A stretch of DNA of 24,752 nucleotides from the IMG/VR virus record IMGVR_UViG_3300010297_000080, positions 1 to 24,752 of that record, one strand, 5' to 3'. Shown piece after piece: positions 5,361 to 12,011 of this stretch. Each line of letters starts with the position of its first letter. Position 1 is the first letter of the stretch. A program made the position numbers and the translations under genes. The notes beneath the pieces are model-generated. The model did no database searches, was not told the origin of the DNA, and saw only the letters and a list, made by a program, of their open reading frames with translations. Origin of the DNA: a virus.

Positions 5361-7708
5361 GGAAACACCTTCGGCTCTCTTACACCCGAACCTTTTGGAA
5401 TAGATGTTTGTCTTAAATCGGAGCTTTGTGGGGTTTGGTCTGTTGCCAACTCCACAAGTTCTTTCTTAATGTCTCCCTCTACAATAGCTCGCTCAATATC
5501 CTTATCTCCGCGAACCTCCTCTTGAGGTATTCTACCCAACCTATAAACCTCAATCTCGTTGCGTAGTTTAAGGTCGTATTCGAGCTGTAAGGTTTCTCTT
5601 TTTTGTTGCTCAGATACCACGTTAGACTCCATTTGAACCTTCCCGTTGGCTTCTTGAAGTTGTAAGCTTTCTTTAAACTTAGCCTCTTGGAACTTCTTGC
5701 TCGCACCCTCTAGGTATCTTTCAGCAGCCTTTATACTTGTGCTTGCAATCCTTTTGGCGCGAGTCATTATTGTTACATCTATCTGTTGGTTTTGTAAAGA
5801 TATAGCCAACGAATCAATGAAGTCTTGCATCTCTTGGTGGGTGGGTCTAAACCTTATGGTAATTCCCATTTCAGCGTAGTTGTACTTAGCCGAATCTTTC
5901 AAGCCCTCCACCCGAAGGTTTCCAATAGCAAAATCCCAACCCTTTTGCTTACCGTAGAACTCTAAAGCATCTTGAACCAACAACCCGCAGTTTCTAGCGG
6001 CAGAACTTATGATTTTCGCGTAAGCACTTGTTAGGTGGCGCACCGCGTTGTTGTGAGCAGCCTCTCGCATCCTTTCAACACCCACCAAAGCATCCTTGTC
6101 AGAGCTAGTCCCATCAACGCTTGGGTTAAACCCTGACACTTGATAAAGCTTTGCTAAAGCAGCGTTGTACAATTCTATTACCGTTATAATGTTGTTTGGT
6201 ATGCCGTTTGCTAACTCGGTTATTGGGCGGTTGTTTTGGTGCGAGCCGTCCTCTCCTTTAGACGAATAGAACACAGACCCCTTTTGGTCGTACATCGCGA
6301 TAGCCTCTTCTGTGTCGTAATCTATTCCTAAAGCATCTTGAACCGAAGCTATTGAGTAAGCGTCTATCGCCAAACCCGACGGTCTTGATTGCGCGATAAT
6401 CTGTTGGGTCTTTAGGTCAAGCAACATCATTTGTTCCGCTATTGGAGTCATTTGCTCCACCTTAGACTTAGTTTCCATATCTAAAAGGTCTGTGGCAAAA
6501 CCAACAAACGGGCTAACTACCCTTGTTGAGTAAATACCGTCCTCTCGCGGGCGAAGCATATTTTCGCAAAGCTTGTAATCTCTAATGTGCTGCGTGCCGA
6601 CAATCCAAAGCCCTTCGTACATTACTTCGATGTTCTTATCATCTATGCGCTCAATTCCGCGCTCCTTTTTAAGGTCTTGTTTTAAATCCCTTTCCTCGTA
6701 GTAATATCCGTTACCTTTCTTTGTTTGCTTCTTTATGAACCTTTTTTGGTCGACAGTCTTAAAGACAAAATCCATCGCCAAAATATTAAAATCAGCGTAG
6801 TCGCTAAAATCATAATTTCTTTCTCCGTAATAAGAACCGTAAGTCCACGATTGGTTTCCGTACTGACCCGCGCTTGACTTAGCGATGTTGAACCATTCAT
6901 CCTCTGTGAACGCTTTATCCCCCAAACGCATTCTAAGTTGGCTAAGGGGCATTTCAAGAATTTCGTAAAAATAAGCCCAATCGCTGAAATCTCTTTTCTT
7001 ACAATATGAGAACCCGAAGTTTTTTATGTCAACCGCCCGAATGTAAGGGTCTCGGTTGTGGTCGAATCCAGTGCGAACAAAGCCGTAACCGTTTTCAAAA
7101 ATATCCCTCGCAACCGTTTCCTTTATTTCTTCTATTCCGTTGTTGTTAAATACGAAGTTTATACCCGTTTCAAGAAACTCTTCTAGCTCGGTTTTGGCGT
7201 TTAGCTCTAAATCAAAATCAGCATCCGCGAAACTATCAGGCGCTGACTCAACGGCTTCCAAATCGGAAATCTTTAAACCCAACTCTTCCAATCGAGCCTT
7301 GTTCTTTTTCATAAAAACCTTATTGTAGGTTTCTAATCGAATTTTGTCAAGCTCTCCCTTGCTTGTTTTGTCAAGGGCTGACACAACCACATCGTAATCT
7401 CTTTCTACGGTTTTGTTTACAAAGGTGTTTACTAAGTTGGGGATTGGGTTTGCTACGTTCCAATTCATAGAAAGGTACGATAGGTCGCCCCCTGTGGAAA
7501 CTAGGTCTTTTAAGTGGTCTATTGATTGTGTACCCCTAGCCCACTCTCGGTTTTCAATTATTCGCTTTTGGCGGGAATAGAAAGCGTCGAACCGCCCGTG
7601 TTGTGCGCGACTCCAAATAGCCTTAGCGTACTCTAACCCGTACTTGGGTGATTTTTTTTCTTTTGCGGTTTTAAAGGGAGAAGGAAAACCTAATAGCCTG
7701 TCTGACAT
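5345..7708 (-). CDS. Portal protein
   Basis: The protein has 787 residues, the length range of podovirus-type portals (P22 gp1 is 725). Features that fit a portal are an N-terminal segment with 'SYLSMNWNVANPIPNLVNTFVNKTVERDYDVVV' (about 77-108), a region with 'YTVAR/AVDIKNFGFSYCKKRDFSDWAYFYEI' style strands near 230-255, and a long helical C-terminal third (Gln/Glu/Lys-rich from about 640) that would form the stem and barrel. The order portal, scaffold, coat supports the call. The extreme C-terminus is Pro/Ser-rich. Its promoter (TATCTTTG at 7727-7734) is followed by a perfect palindrome that occupies the predicted transcription start. The gene is transcribed towards, and slightly overlaps, the plus-strand XRE gene. 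Confidence 0.8.
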   Translation of the reverse strand: MSDRLLGFPSPFKTAKEKKSPKYGLEYAKAIWSRAQHGRFDAFYSRQKRIIENREWARGTQSIDHLKDLVSTGGDLSYLSMNWNVANPIPNLVNTFVNKTVERDYDVVVSALDKTSKGELDKIRLETYNKVFMKKNKARLEELGLKISDLEAVESAPDSFADADFDLELNAKTELEEFLETGINFVFNNNGIEEIKETVARDIFENGYGFVRTGFDHNRDPYIRAVDIKNFGFSYCKKRDFSDWAYFYEILEMPLSQLRMRLGDKAFTEDEWFNIAKSSAGQYGNQSWTYGSYYGERNYDFSDYADFNILAMDFVFKTVDQKRFIKKQTKKGNGYYYEERDLKQDLKKERGIERIDDKNIEVMYEGLWIVGTQHIRDYKLCENMLRPREDGIYSTRVVSPFVGFATDLLDMETKSKVEQMTPIAEQMMLLDLKTQQIIAQSRPSGLAIDAYSIASVQDALGIDYDTEEAIAMYDQKGSVFYSSKGEDGSHQNNRPITELANGIPNNIITVIELYNAALAKLYQVSGFNPSVDGTSSDKDALVGVERMREAAHNNAVRHLTSAYAKIISSAARNCGLLVQDALEFYGKQKGWDFAIGNLRVEGLKDSAKYNYAEMGITIRFRPTHQEMQDFIDSLAISLQNQQIDVTIMTRAKRIASTSIKAAERYLEGASKKFQEAKFKESLQLQEANGKVQMESNVVSEQQKRETLQLEYDLKLRNEIEVYRLGRIPQEEVRGDKDIERAIVEGDIKKELVELATDQTPQSSDLRQTSIPKGSGVREPKVFPQQAT

Positions 7709-7712
7709 TTAA

Positions 7713-7727
7713 GCACTAATTTAGTGC
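7713..7727. promoter_or_regulatory. 15-bp palindromic operator candidate at the portal promoter
   Basis: GCACTAA-T-TTAGTGC has 7-bp perfect arms. It abuts the -7 box (7727-7734) and covers the predicted start point of the portal message, the ideal place for a repressor. No second copy was found by eye. Confidence 0.5.
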
Positions 7728-7734
7728 AAAGATA
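7727..7734 (-). promoter_or_regulatory. -7 box of the portal gene
   Basis: The minus strand reads TATCTTTG, 18 nt before the ATG at 7708. Confidence 0.6.
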
Positions 7735-7747
7735 AACAAAGAAATAG

Positions 7748-7939
7748 CTAAGTGTTGTTTTGGTTAAGAAGCACTCCGTTATTGTCTGCTTTCTTTACAC
7801 ATATCCGATAAATGTTAGACTCTAAAAGAGCGCAGTCGTTATGTTCCGAACAATCTAATGGACTCTTACTTGTGCGTTTGCAACCGCGTTCCAAGCCTTT
7901 TGCGCTCTCAATGTCCTCTCCAATCAATTTCTTCCTCAA
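7748..7939 (-). CDS. Possible small Cys-containing protein with a non-ATG start
   Basis: The frame fills the space between the 72-residue gene and the portal promoter, and can begin at TTG 7939 or at later TTG codons. The product is basic with four Cys (GCKRTSKSPLDCSEHNDCALLESNIYRIC), a spacing that could bind a metal, although no known zinc motif is matched. No ATG is available. Its 5' part overlaps the 7908-8126 gene in another frame. The only support is the conserved-looking Cys set and the absence of any other explanation for this 190-bp stretch. Confidence 0.4.
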   Translation of the reverse strand: MRKKLIGEDIESAKGLERGCKRTSKSPLDCSEHNDCALLESNIYRICVKKADNNGVLLNQNNT

Positions 7940-8126
7940 CTAAAGTTATGAAGTCGCCCTCGTTTTTTAGTGGGTGGTCGGTGTCGTCGTTTATGCTTTC
8001 AATTTCCAAGTCTATGCTACTAAAGCTAGGATTCCAATAATCACCCCTTTCTTCGGTTCTTGTGTACCAAACTACCACATCATAGGTTTCTCCACCCCAA
8101 CATATTTTAAAACTGTCCCCTACCAT
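7908..8126 (-). CDS. 72-residue acidic protein of unknown function
   Basis: ATG at 8126, overlapping the end of the upstream membrane-protein gene by 20 nt. The sequence starts with a beta-like 'DSFKICWGGETYDVVVWYT' and ends in a strongly acidic stretch (SIDLEIESINDDTDHPLKNEGDF). There is no signal peptide, membrane segment or recognised motif. It is part of a chain of overlapping small genes between the nuclease and portal genes, so it is probably co-translated with them. Confidence 0.65.
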   Translation of the reverse strand: MVGDSFKICWGGETYDVVVWYTRTEERGDYWNPSFSSIDLEIESINDDTDHPLKNEGDFITLVEEEIDWRGH

Positions 8127-8517
8127 TTTTTAAAGTGTAATATACAATCGCGAACCCTGCGCCGAAAGATGCCCTAAACAATACGACGCAAATAATAAGA
8201 GTCCAAATGTCGTTAAAAGGAAAGCCCGAAATTAAACTAAGCCCAGCACCCAAACTCAAGCACCAAAGCATAACGCTTTTAGCCAAGTGCCAACCGTCCG
8301 TGAAAGCTATTGGTGTATTGTTTCTTACGTACTTGTTCGCCGCAAAATCCCAACCGTTTACGTACTTGTTTCTCCAACTATCTTCGTGAAAAAACCTGTA
8401 CCAAAAACCTTTCATGTGAAAAAACACAGAGCCGTGCCAATGATGGGCTAACACATCCATTAACCCGTTCATAGCGCCCGCTATTAAAAACAATATTAGC
8501 GCCGACGAAAAAGCCAT
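8107..8517 (-). CDS. Integral membrane protein, 136 residues
   Basis: Hydrophobic helices are visible at about residues 3-22 (SSALILFLIAGAMNGLMDVL), 84-101 and 105-127, with a soluble-looking loop 'HHWHGSVFFHMKGFWYRFFHEDSWRNKYVNG' between the first and second. The His- and Trp-rich 'DVLAHHWHGSVF ... SWRNKYVNGWD ... FTDGWHLAK' pattern resembles an uncharacterised membrane family that I associate with Bacteroidota phages. The conserved His residues (HH, H, H) could be catalytic or metal-binding. It overlaps the 70-residue two-helix gene upstream. A lysis role is possible because both are small membrane proteins, but no endolysin is adjacent. Confidence 0.7.
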   Translation of the reverse strand: MAFSSALILFLIAGAMNGLMDVLAHHWHGSVFFHMKGFWYRFFHEDSWRNKYVNGWDFAANKYVRNNTPIAFTDGWHLAKSVMLWCLSLGAGLSLISGFPFNDIWTLIICVVLFRASFGAGFAIVYYTLKNGRGQF

Positions 8518-8708
8518 TTTATGTGGTTTATTATTGCTGCTATTGCCAATATGACAAACAACCCTGTGGTTAATAATTGTGGGATATAGTCATCCCCCTC
8601 CTGCGATTGTTCTAACCAAACAAGCAGAAGAGGAATCACTATGAATACACACAAAACGAATACAAAAAAAGATTTATCAGCCTTCATGTGGGCGATTATA
8701 TTTTTCAT
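8496..8708 (-). CDS. Two-helix small membrane protein, holin-like
   Basis: The protein has 70 residues with two clear hydrophobic helices at about 13-31 (FFVFVLCVFIVIPLLLVWL) and 45-63 (LLTTGLFVILAIAAIINHI), an acidic loop between them (EQSQEGDD) and a basic end (KWLFRRR). This is the layout of class II holins, but a two-helix topology is not specific. The ATG at 8708 overlaps the stop of the 49-residue gene as ATGA. Its neighbours are another membrane protein and a nuclease, not a lysin, so holin remains a guess. Confidence 0.7.
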   Translation of the reverse strand: MKNIIAHMKADKSFFVFVLCVFIVIPLLLVWLEQSQEGDDYIPQLLTTGLFVILAIAAIINHIKWLFRRR

Positions 8709-8854
8709 CGAGGTAAGTCATTTAAGTATTCTTCGTAACACTCCAAAAAGTTTTTTGCCGCGCTAATGTCATTTTGCATAACCGATAAAACAACGAGTGC
8801 TTGATACGGGTTTGCCTTTTGTTCAATTAGTTCTTCTATTAAATCTTTTATCAT
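8705..8854 (-). CDS. 49-residue helical small protein
   Basis: ATG at 8854 overlaps the nuclease stop (ATGA) and the TGA at 8705-8707 overlaps the next ATG (ATGA), so it sits in frame-perfect translational coupling with both neighbours. The product starts MIKDLIEELIEQKANPYQAL and is predicted to be fully helical, ending KNFLECYEEYLNDLPR. The pattern resembles a short helical-bundle protein. No function is assigned; the double ATGA coupling makes it convincing despite its size. Confidence 0.65.
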   Translation of the reverse strand: MIKDLIEELIEQKANPYQALVVLSVMQNDISAAKNFLECYEEYLNDLPR

Positions 8855-9558
8855 AGTTCACCAAAGGTACAAATTTTTCTGAAACTACAAATATTTTCGC
8901 AAAAAAACTTATCAAAATTATGTTTGTACTCTTTTTCGGTTCTTATCTTCTCCACCATTCTCTTTGCCCAATCAACTGCCTCTATCATATCTTTTTCTTT
9001 AAAAGGTATTATTACGGGGGTCTTTTGGCGGAAATGATAAAAGATTAAATCTCTTGGGTACTCTCCAATTTCTTGTTTTGTTCCGTAAGCGTAAAGGTAA
9101 AGTTGTCGTGCCTTTTGGCGGAGCTTTTCGCCCTTAAAAATGTTAGCCACCTTGTAATCAACTATTGTAAAGCCCCTCTTGGTGTAACTCGCCCTATCCA
9201 CGAACCCTTGAAGGTTGAAGTCGTCTATTGGAAAGTTTAGGTACTTCTCTATCCAAACGGCATCGGTTGACCAACCATCGAAGGTGTCGAAAAAGTCTTG
9301 GCACTGTTGTTCCCATTTGTGCGCCCAAGTAAACGTGGGTAACTGAACCCTTTTTCTTAAATACTTTCGGTAAACAGAACCTAAGTTTTTTATTTTACCC
9401 CTGTCGTAAAGCTCCAAAAGCAAATGCCCAAAACTACCCAAATCAGAAAACCAATTACCCTCTTCTGACTCTCCTAAAACATACTTGTATTCAAAACTTT
9501 TAGGACAAGTTTCTATGGTACTTAATCTACTAAAAGAGTATGTTTCTTGGTTGTTCAC
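8851..9558 (-). CDS. Cas4/RecB-like PD-(D/E)XK nuclease with Fe-S cluster
   Basis: The protein has 235 residues. The N-terminus 'YSFSRLSTIETCPKSFEYKYVLG' is the hallmark of the RecB/AddB/Cas4 nuclease group, with C18 as the first cluster ligand. H45 (SFGHLLLE), D121 (GFVDR), D134 and K136 (IVDYK) form the expected metal-binding and catalytic set, followed by the Gln-Tyr motif 'QKARQLYLYAYG'. The end 'CENICSFRKIC' gives C220-x3-C224-x5-C230, the other three Fe-S ligands. Such proteins are Cas4-like 5'-3' or 3'-5' exonucleases that phages use in recombination, DNA end processing or host-DNA degradation. The start is GTG at 9558, 20 nt after the 38-residue gene. No cas1/cas2 or array is nearby, so a CRISPR role is not supported. 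Confidence 0.85.
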   Translation of the reverse strand: MNNQETYSFSRLSTIETCPKSFEYKYVLGESEEGNWFSDLGSFGHLLLELYDRGKIKNLGSVYRKYLRKRVQLPTFTWAHKWEQQCQDFFDTFDGWSTDAVWIEKYLNFPIDDFNLQGFVDRASYTKRGFTIVDYKVANIFKGEKLRQKARQLYLYAYGTKQEIGEYPRDLIFYHFRQKTPVIIPFKEKDMIEAVDWAKRMVEKIRTEKEYKHNFDKFFCENICSFRKICTFGEL

Positions 9559-9578
9559 TTCTGTTATTATCTACATTG

Positions 9579-9695
9579 TTAATCGGATAATTCCCGATTA
9601 TCTCCACTCAAAAAGTCATCCAAAATGCTTTCTGCGTCCTCTTGGATTATGGGATGCCCTAGCTCCTCCGCCACAAAATGAATAAGTTCTATCAT
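9579..9695 (-). CDS. 38-residue acidic small protein
   Basis: ATG at 9695 overlaps the GroES stop (ATGA); TAA at 9579-9581. The product MIELIHFVAEELGHPIIQED continues with a second short helix and ends in DNRELSD. It is acidic and helical. Coupling to groES and filling of the gap before the nuclease are the only evidence for expression. Confidence 0.55.
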   Translation of the reverse strand: MIELIHFVAEELGHPIIQEDAESILDDFLSGDNRELSD

Positions 9696-9934
9696 AACGC
9701 CGCTAATATAGAGCTTTCGTAAACGAGTTGATAGGTTTTACCCCCCTCTTTGACCTCTATGTTGTTTGACTTTGAAAGAAGGACTTTCTCCCCTTCTTTG
9801 ACTTGAGTGACCGCATCCCCCACCCGAACAACAACAGCCTCTTGGGTGTGTTCTTTTGCGCTTGGAGAAAGTTCTATCTTGCTCTTTGTTTCAATCTTTT
9901 CTACTAAGACTAAGTTTCCTTTTGGTACTATCAT
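9692..9934 (-). CDS. groES: GroES-like co-chaperonin (cpn10)
   Basis: The protein has 80 residues, slightly shorter than host GroES (about 95). The cpn10 beta-barrel pattern is visible: 'GNLVLVEKIETKSKIELSPSA' (first strand and mobile-loop position, about 6-27), 'QEAVVVRVGDAVTQVKEGEKVLLSKSNNIEV' (about 31-61) and the closing 'YQLVYESSILAAL', equivalent to the E-x-x-ILA ending of GroES. The mobile loop 'KSKIELSPSAKEHT' lacks the usual Gly-Ile-Val-Leu but retains an I-x-L, which could dock into the GroEL apical site. It would cap a chaperonin ring, presumably the phage GroEL encoded at 22803 or the host ring, to fold coat protein, as gp31 does in T4. It is coupled by ATGA to the DnaA-like gene upstream. 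Confidence 0.88.
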   Translation of the reverse strand: MIVPKGNLVLVEKIETKSKIELSPSAKEHTQEAVVVRVGDAVTQVKEGEKVLLSKSNNIEVKEGGKTYQLVYESSILAAL

Positions 9935-10410
9935 TGGTATAAAGCGTTAATTTTGTTTTTAGCTAATTGAATTTCGTTTTCTATATAATCCCTTTGTTCT
10001 TCTAATCCCTTTACTAAAGCCCAAAGGTTTTCAGTTTTTGGTTTACTTGGCTTTATGCCGTGAATTACCTCAAGTAATTTTTGGCAGTCAAGTATTACCT
10101 TTCTTAAATTCGGGTTGCTTGTGAACCGCCCCATCCTATCAGGGGTCATAGCTTCCTCACACCTACGAAGGTGGTGTATGGTGTTGGAGTGGTCTGTTTG
10201 GAAAATAGCCCCGACGGACTCTAAAGTCATTCTCCTTAACCAAGGGTCGTTTTTAATCAAGTACATACAAACCTTTTTGGAAAGAACTACGTACTTGTTC
10301 CTTGAGCCTTTTTGCTTTATCTCACTAATTGGTATGTTGTTTACCATTGATACAACTTCCAATATTTTATCAACTCTTTCTTTCTGTTTCTGCGTCATAT
10401 TCGTTTTCAT
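9931..10410 (-). CDS. DnaA domain IV-like DNA-binding protein
   Basis: Residues about 10-85 match the C-terminal, DnaA-box-binding domain of DnaA: 'VDKILEVVSMVNNIPISEIKQKGSRNKYVVLSKKVCMYLIK' followed by 'MTLESVGAIFQTDHSNTIHHL', where D73-H74-S75-N76-T77 is the signature loop (D-H-S/T-T-V in DnaA) and the helix-turn-helix precedes it. There is no AAA+ ATPase domain. The rest (about 120-159) is a helical coiled segment, possibly for dimerisation. Such domain-IV-only proteins may bind phage origin sites, recruit or block host DnaA, or act as regulators. The start could be the ATG at 10410 or at 10398. It overlaps the upstream 140-residue gene by 41 nt and is coupled to groES downstream. Confidence 0.85.
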   Translation of the reverse strand: MKTNMTQKQKERVDKILEVVSMVNNIPISEIKQKGSRNKYVVLSKKVCMYLIKNDPWLRRMTLESVGAIFQTDHSNTIHHLRRCEEAMTPDRMGRFTSNPNLRKVILDCQKLLEVIHGIKPSKPKTENLWALVKGLEEQRDYIENEIQLAKNKINALYQ

Positions 10411-10792
10411 TATTTAGAAAAGTAGGGTCTATGGTGTTTATTACTTCTGTAATCTCCGCCATTTCACGTACTATTTGTTCGTCATCTTTTTGTTTAGTTC
10501 CTATTTGTGCTTGCAAATATGCTAACTTTTTTAATTCAGCGTCAACTTTTCGCCGAATTTTTTTGTTTGAATAGTAATTTTTTCGGTCAACAAGAGCTAA
10601 ACCCTTGTAAGAGCGCAAGCTAATTCGGCAAGTTTCTTTTAAACCGTCAACCGTTCTGTCCCAAACCGCAAGCTCGCCACGCTTTTCCCACTCACTACCC
10701 AAGTAGTCTTTAACGTAGCTTTTCATATCAACCAAATCCAACGAAGAGTAAACAAACTTACTATCGTGGTAAAAATCCCATACTTTTTTCAT
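10370..10792 (-). CDS. 140-residue protein of unknown function
   Basis: ATG at 10792, 18 nt after a TATGTTTG box, so the start is well supported. The N-terminal half has mixed alpha/beta character with many aromatic residues (KKVWDFYHDSKFVYSSLDLVD); the second half is a long charged helix (about 75-115, 'NKKIRRKVDAELKKLAYLQAQIG'), and the end is acidic. No family recognised. It is the first gene of the operon that continues with the DnaA-like protein, GroES and the nuclease, suggesting a role in replication or its timing, which is inference only. Confidence 0.7.
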   Translation of the reverse strand: MKKVWDFYHDSKFVYSSLDLVDMKSYVKDYLGSEWEKRGELAVWDRTVDGLKETCRISLRSYKGLALVDRKNYYSNKKIRRKVDAELKKLAYLQAQIGTKQKDDEQIVREMAEITEVINTIDPTFLNNENEYDAETERKS

Positions 10793-10810
10793 TTGTTTTT
10801 ATTTGTTTGG

Positions 10811-10818
10811 CAAACATA
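10811..10818 (-). promoter_or_regulatory. -7 box of the DnaA-like/groES operon
   Basis: The minus strand reads TATGTTTG. From the end of the 37-bp repeat to this box the spacing (46 bp) and much of the sequence, including CCACTTTT and TTAATTATTTT, match the groEL promoter region at 22745-22798 without gaps. Confidence 0.65.
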
Positions 10819-10864
10819 CGCAAAATAATTAAACAACACGTAAAAAGTGGCGTAATTATTTACC

Positions 10865-10901
10865 TACCTCCGTTATTCTATACTTTTGGTTCACATAGCC
10901 G
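10865..10901 (-). repeat. 37-bp element, copy 2
   Basis: In minus orientation it begins CGGCTATGTGAACCAAAAGT and ends AATAACGGAGGTA. It has one mismatch with copy 1 and three with copy 3. It directly follows the stop codon (10905-10907) of the small accessory gene and precedes the operon promoter at 10811-10818. Confidence 0.85.
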
Positions 10902-10904
10902 ACA

Positions 10905-11249
10905 TTAGCGGTAATATACTACCAATCTATCTTCCGTGCTTTCTTCATCGTCAAATTCTAATTCTTTTGTAATTGGTAAATCTGCTACAATCGAAAATGT
11001 AACCCACCCACTTGACAAGGCTTTTGGTTTTATTGTTTTGCCCATATAATCTATTGTTGGCTTTTTAAATATTATTTTTTCACGGTCAACTATTACAATT
11101 ATATCTTCGTCAACATTGAAAAAACAAGAATTTGACTGTACTTGTCGCTGATTCAATCTTGTTCTTTTATGCACATTAATACTACCGCTAACACACGGTA
11201 AAACTCCATTGCCTTGTTGTTTTTTGATGTTTTGTTCTTTGTCTTTCAT
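10905..11249 (-). CDS. Accessory protein of unknown function (cassette-like gene)
   Basis: The protein has 114 residues. The N-terminal 45 residues look unstructured and include 'LPCVSGSINV', encoded by a GTTAGCGG motif that also appears in the glycosyltransferase gene (20601-20608). A beta-rich part follows (DIIVIVDREKIIFKKPTIDYMGKTI, then WVTFSIVADLPI) and an acidic end. No family recognised. It occupies an isolated slot between the hydrolase gene and copy 2 of the 37-bp repeat, preceded by a hairpin at 11273-11299. It looks like a 'moron', an extra gene inserted between operons. No clear promoter box was found. Confidence 0.6.
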   Translation of the reverse strand: MKDKEQNIKKQQGNGVLPCVSGSINVHKRTRLNQRQVQSNSCFFNVDEDIIVIVDREKIIFKKPTIDYMGKTIKPKALSSGWVTFSIVADLPITKELEFDDEESTEDRLVVYYR

Positions 11250-11272
11250 TTTGTTGTAATTTGAAAATTAAC

Positions 11273-11299
11273 CTCTCGTATTTAAAACGGCAACGAGAG
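11273..11299. terminator. Stem-loop between hydrolase and accessory genes
   Basis: CTCTCGT pairs with ACGAGAG (7 bp) around a 13-nt loop. On the minus strand the hairpin is followed by GGTTAATTTT, a weak T-tract. It may terminate the terminase-hydrolase transcript or mark the left edge of the accessory gene; the GCGGTAAAC next to it resembles the accessory-gene flanks elsewhere in the window. Confidence 0.4.
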
Positions 11300-11327
11300 T
11301 TTACCGCAAAAGGTTGACAAAAGTAAA

Positions 11328-12011
11328 CTAAAAACTTGAATACGAAAAATTTGTTGCAATTATTTTTCCGTTCGACGCTGAAATTATCGGGATGAGGTTT
11401 GCGGGAGAGCGAAAGTTTTTAAAAACCCGCACCCTTTTGTCGTTGTAAAAAATCTCCACGTCCCTGTCCCAAACCATTTTGTAAGTTACCCAATCTGTGA
11501 AGTCCTTTGAGCCGTGATTTATATTTCCCTCTTTGTGGTGGTGCTTTGATTTGTAAACCTTTCCAAAGTGTAGGTTGGATTCCATTCGCCTTGTTTTTAT
11601 CCACCAATTACTCGGAATCCCTAGTGCGCGGAAAATATCTGCGTGGTTCTTTTTTACACCATAGTAAGCCTCGCAAACGTCTATTTCGGGCATTATTTCG
11701 TTTTTGCTTTCACTTATAAACCATAGTGGTGCGTGCCAAAGACCGCTTATTATCGGTTCTTGTATTTTGCAATCTATACTATAAACGCCGCGATTAAAAG
11801 CCCACTCACATTCCAAGCCACCCTTTCCTTGATGCACCTTTGCCATTAAGTCGGATGATTTAGCTACCGCGTAGCCTAAGTCTATTTTTTCCCCCTTGTG
11901 TTCAAGTATTGCTACGTTTTTTCCCGTTTTTACACTACCAACCTTTTGCGCCACATCTTCGGGGACGTACCAAAGTCTTTTTTGCCAATTATTGAAGTTT
12001 TCCCAAATCAT
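11328..12011 (-). CDS. GH16-type glycoside hydrolase (laminarinase/lichenase fold)
   Basis: The protein has 227 residues with no signal peptide. The active-site motif of family GH16 is visible at residues 109-114, E-I-D-V-C-E, matching E-x-D-x-x-E (nucleophile E109, assisting D111, acid/base E114). It is preceded by 'SGLWHAPLWFIS' (about 89-100), which fits the strand that holds the substrate-binding Trp. C-terminal strands such as 'DFTDWVTYKMVWDRDVEIFYNDKRVRVFKNF' are the typical GH16/LamG closing sheet, where W-x-x-Y-x-x-x-W-x-x-x-x-I-x-x-Y is common. It would cleave beta-glucan, galactan or a related polysaccharide, so it may be a virion depolymerase or help lysis. Its ATG overlaps the terminase stop by 4 nt, placing it firmly in the head operon. 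Confidence 0.8.
   Translation of the reverse strand: MIWENFNNWQKRLWYVPEDVAQKVGSVKTGKNVAILEHKGEKIDLGYAVAKSSDLMAKVHQGKGGLECEWAFNRGVYSIDCKIQEPIISGLWHAPLWFISESKNEIMPEIDVCEAYYGVKKNHADIFRALGIPSNWWIKTRRMESNLHFGKVYKSKHHHKEGNINHGSKDFTDWVTYKMVWDRDVEIFYNDKRVRVFKNFRSPANLIPIISASNGKIIATNFSYSSF

Noticed and set aside
8851-9558. CRISPR-Cas locus suggested by a Cas4-like protein
   Set aside because: No cas1, cas2 or effector genes and no repeat-spacer array in the window; stand-alone Cas4-like nucleases are common in phages.
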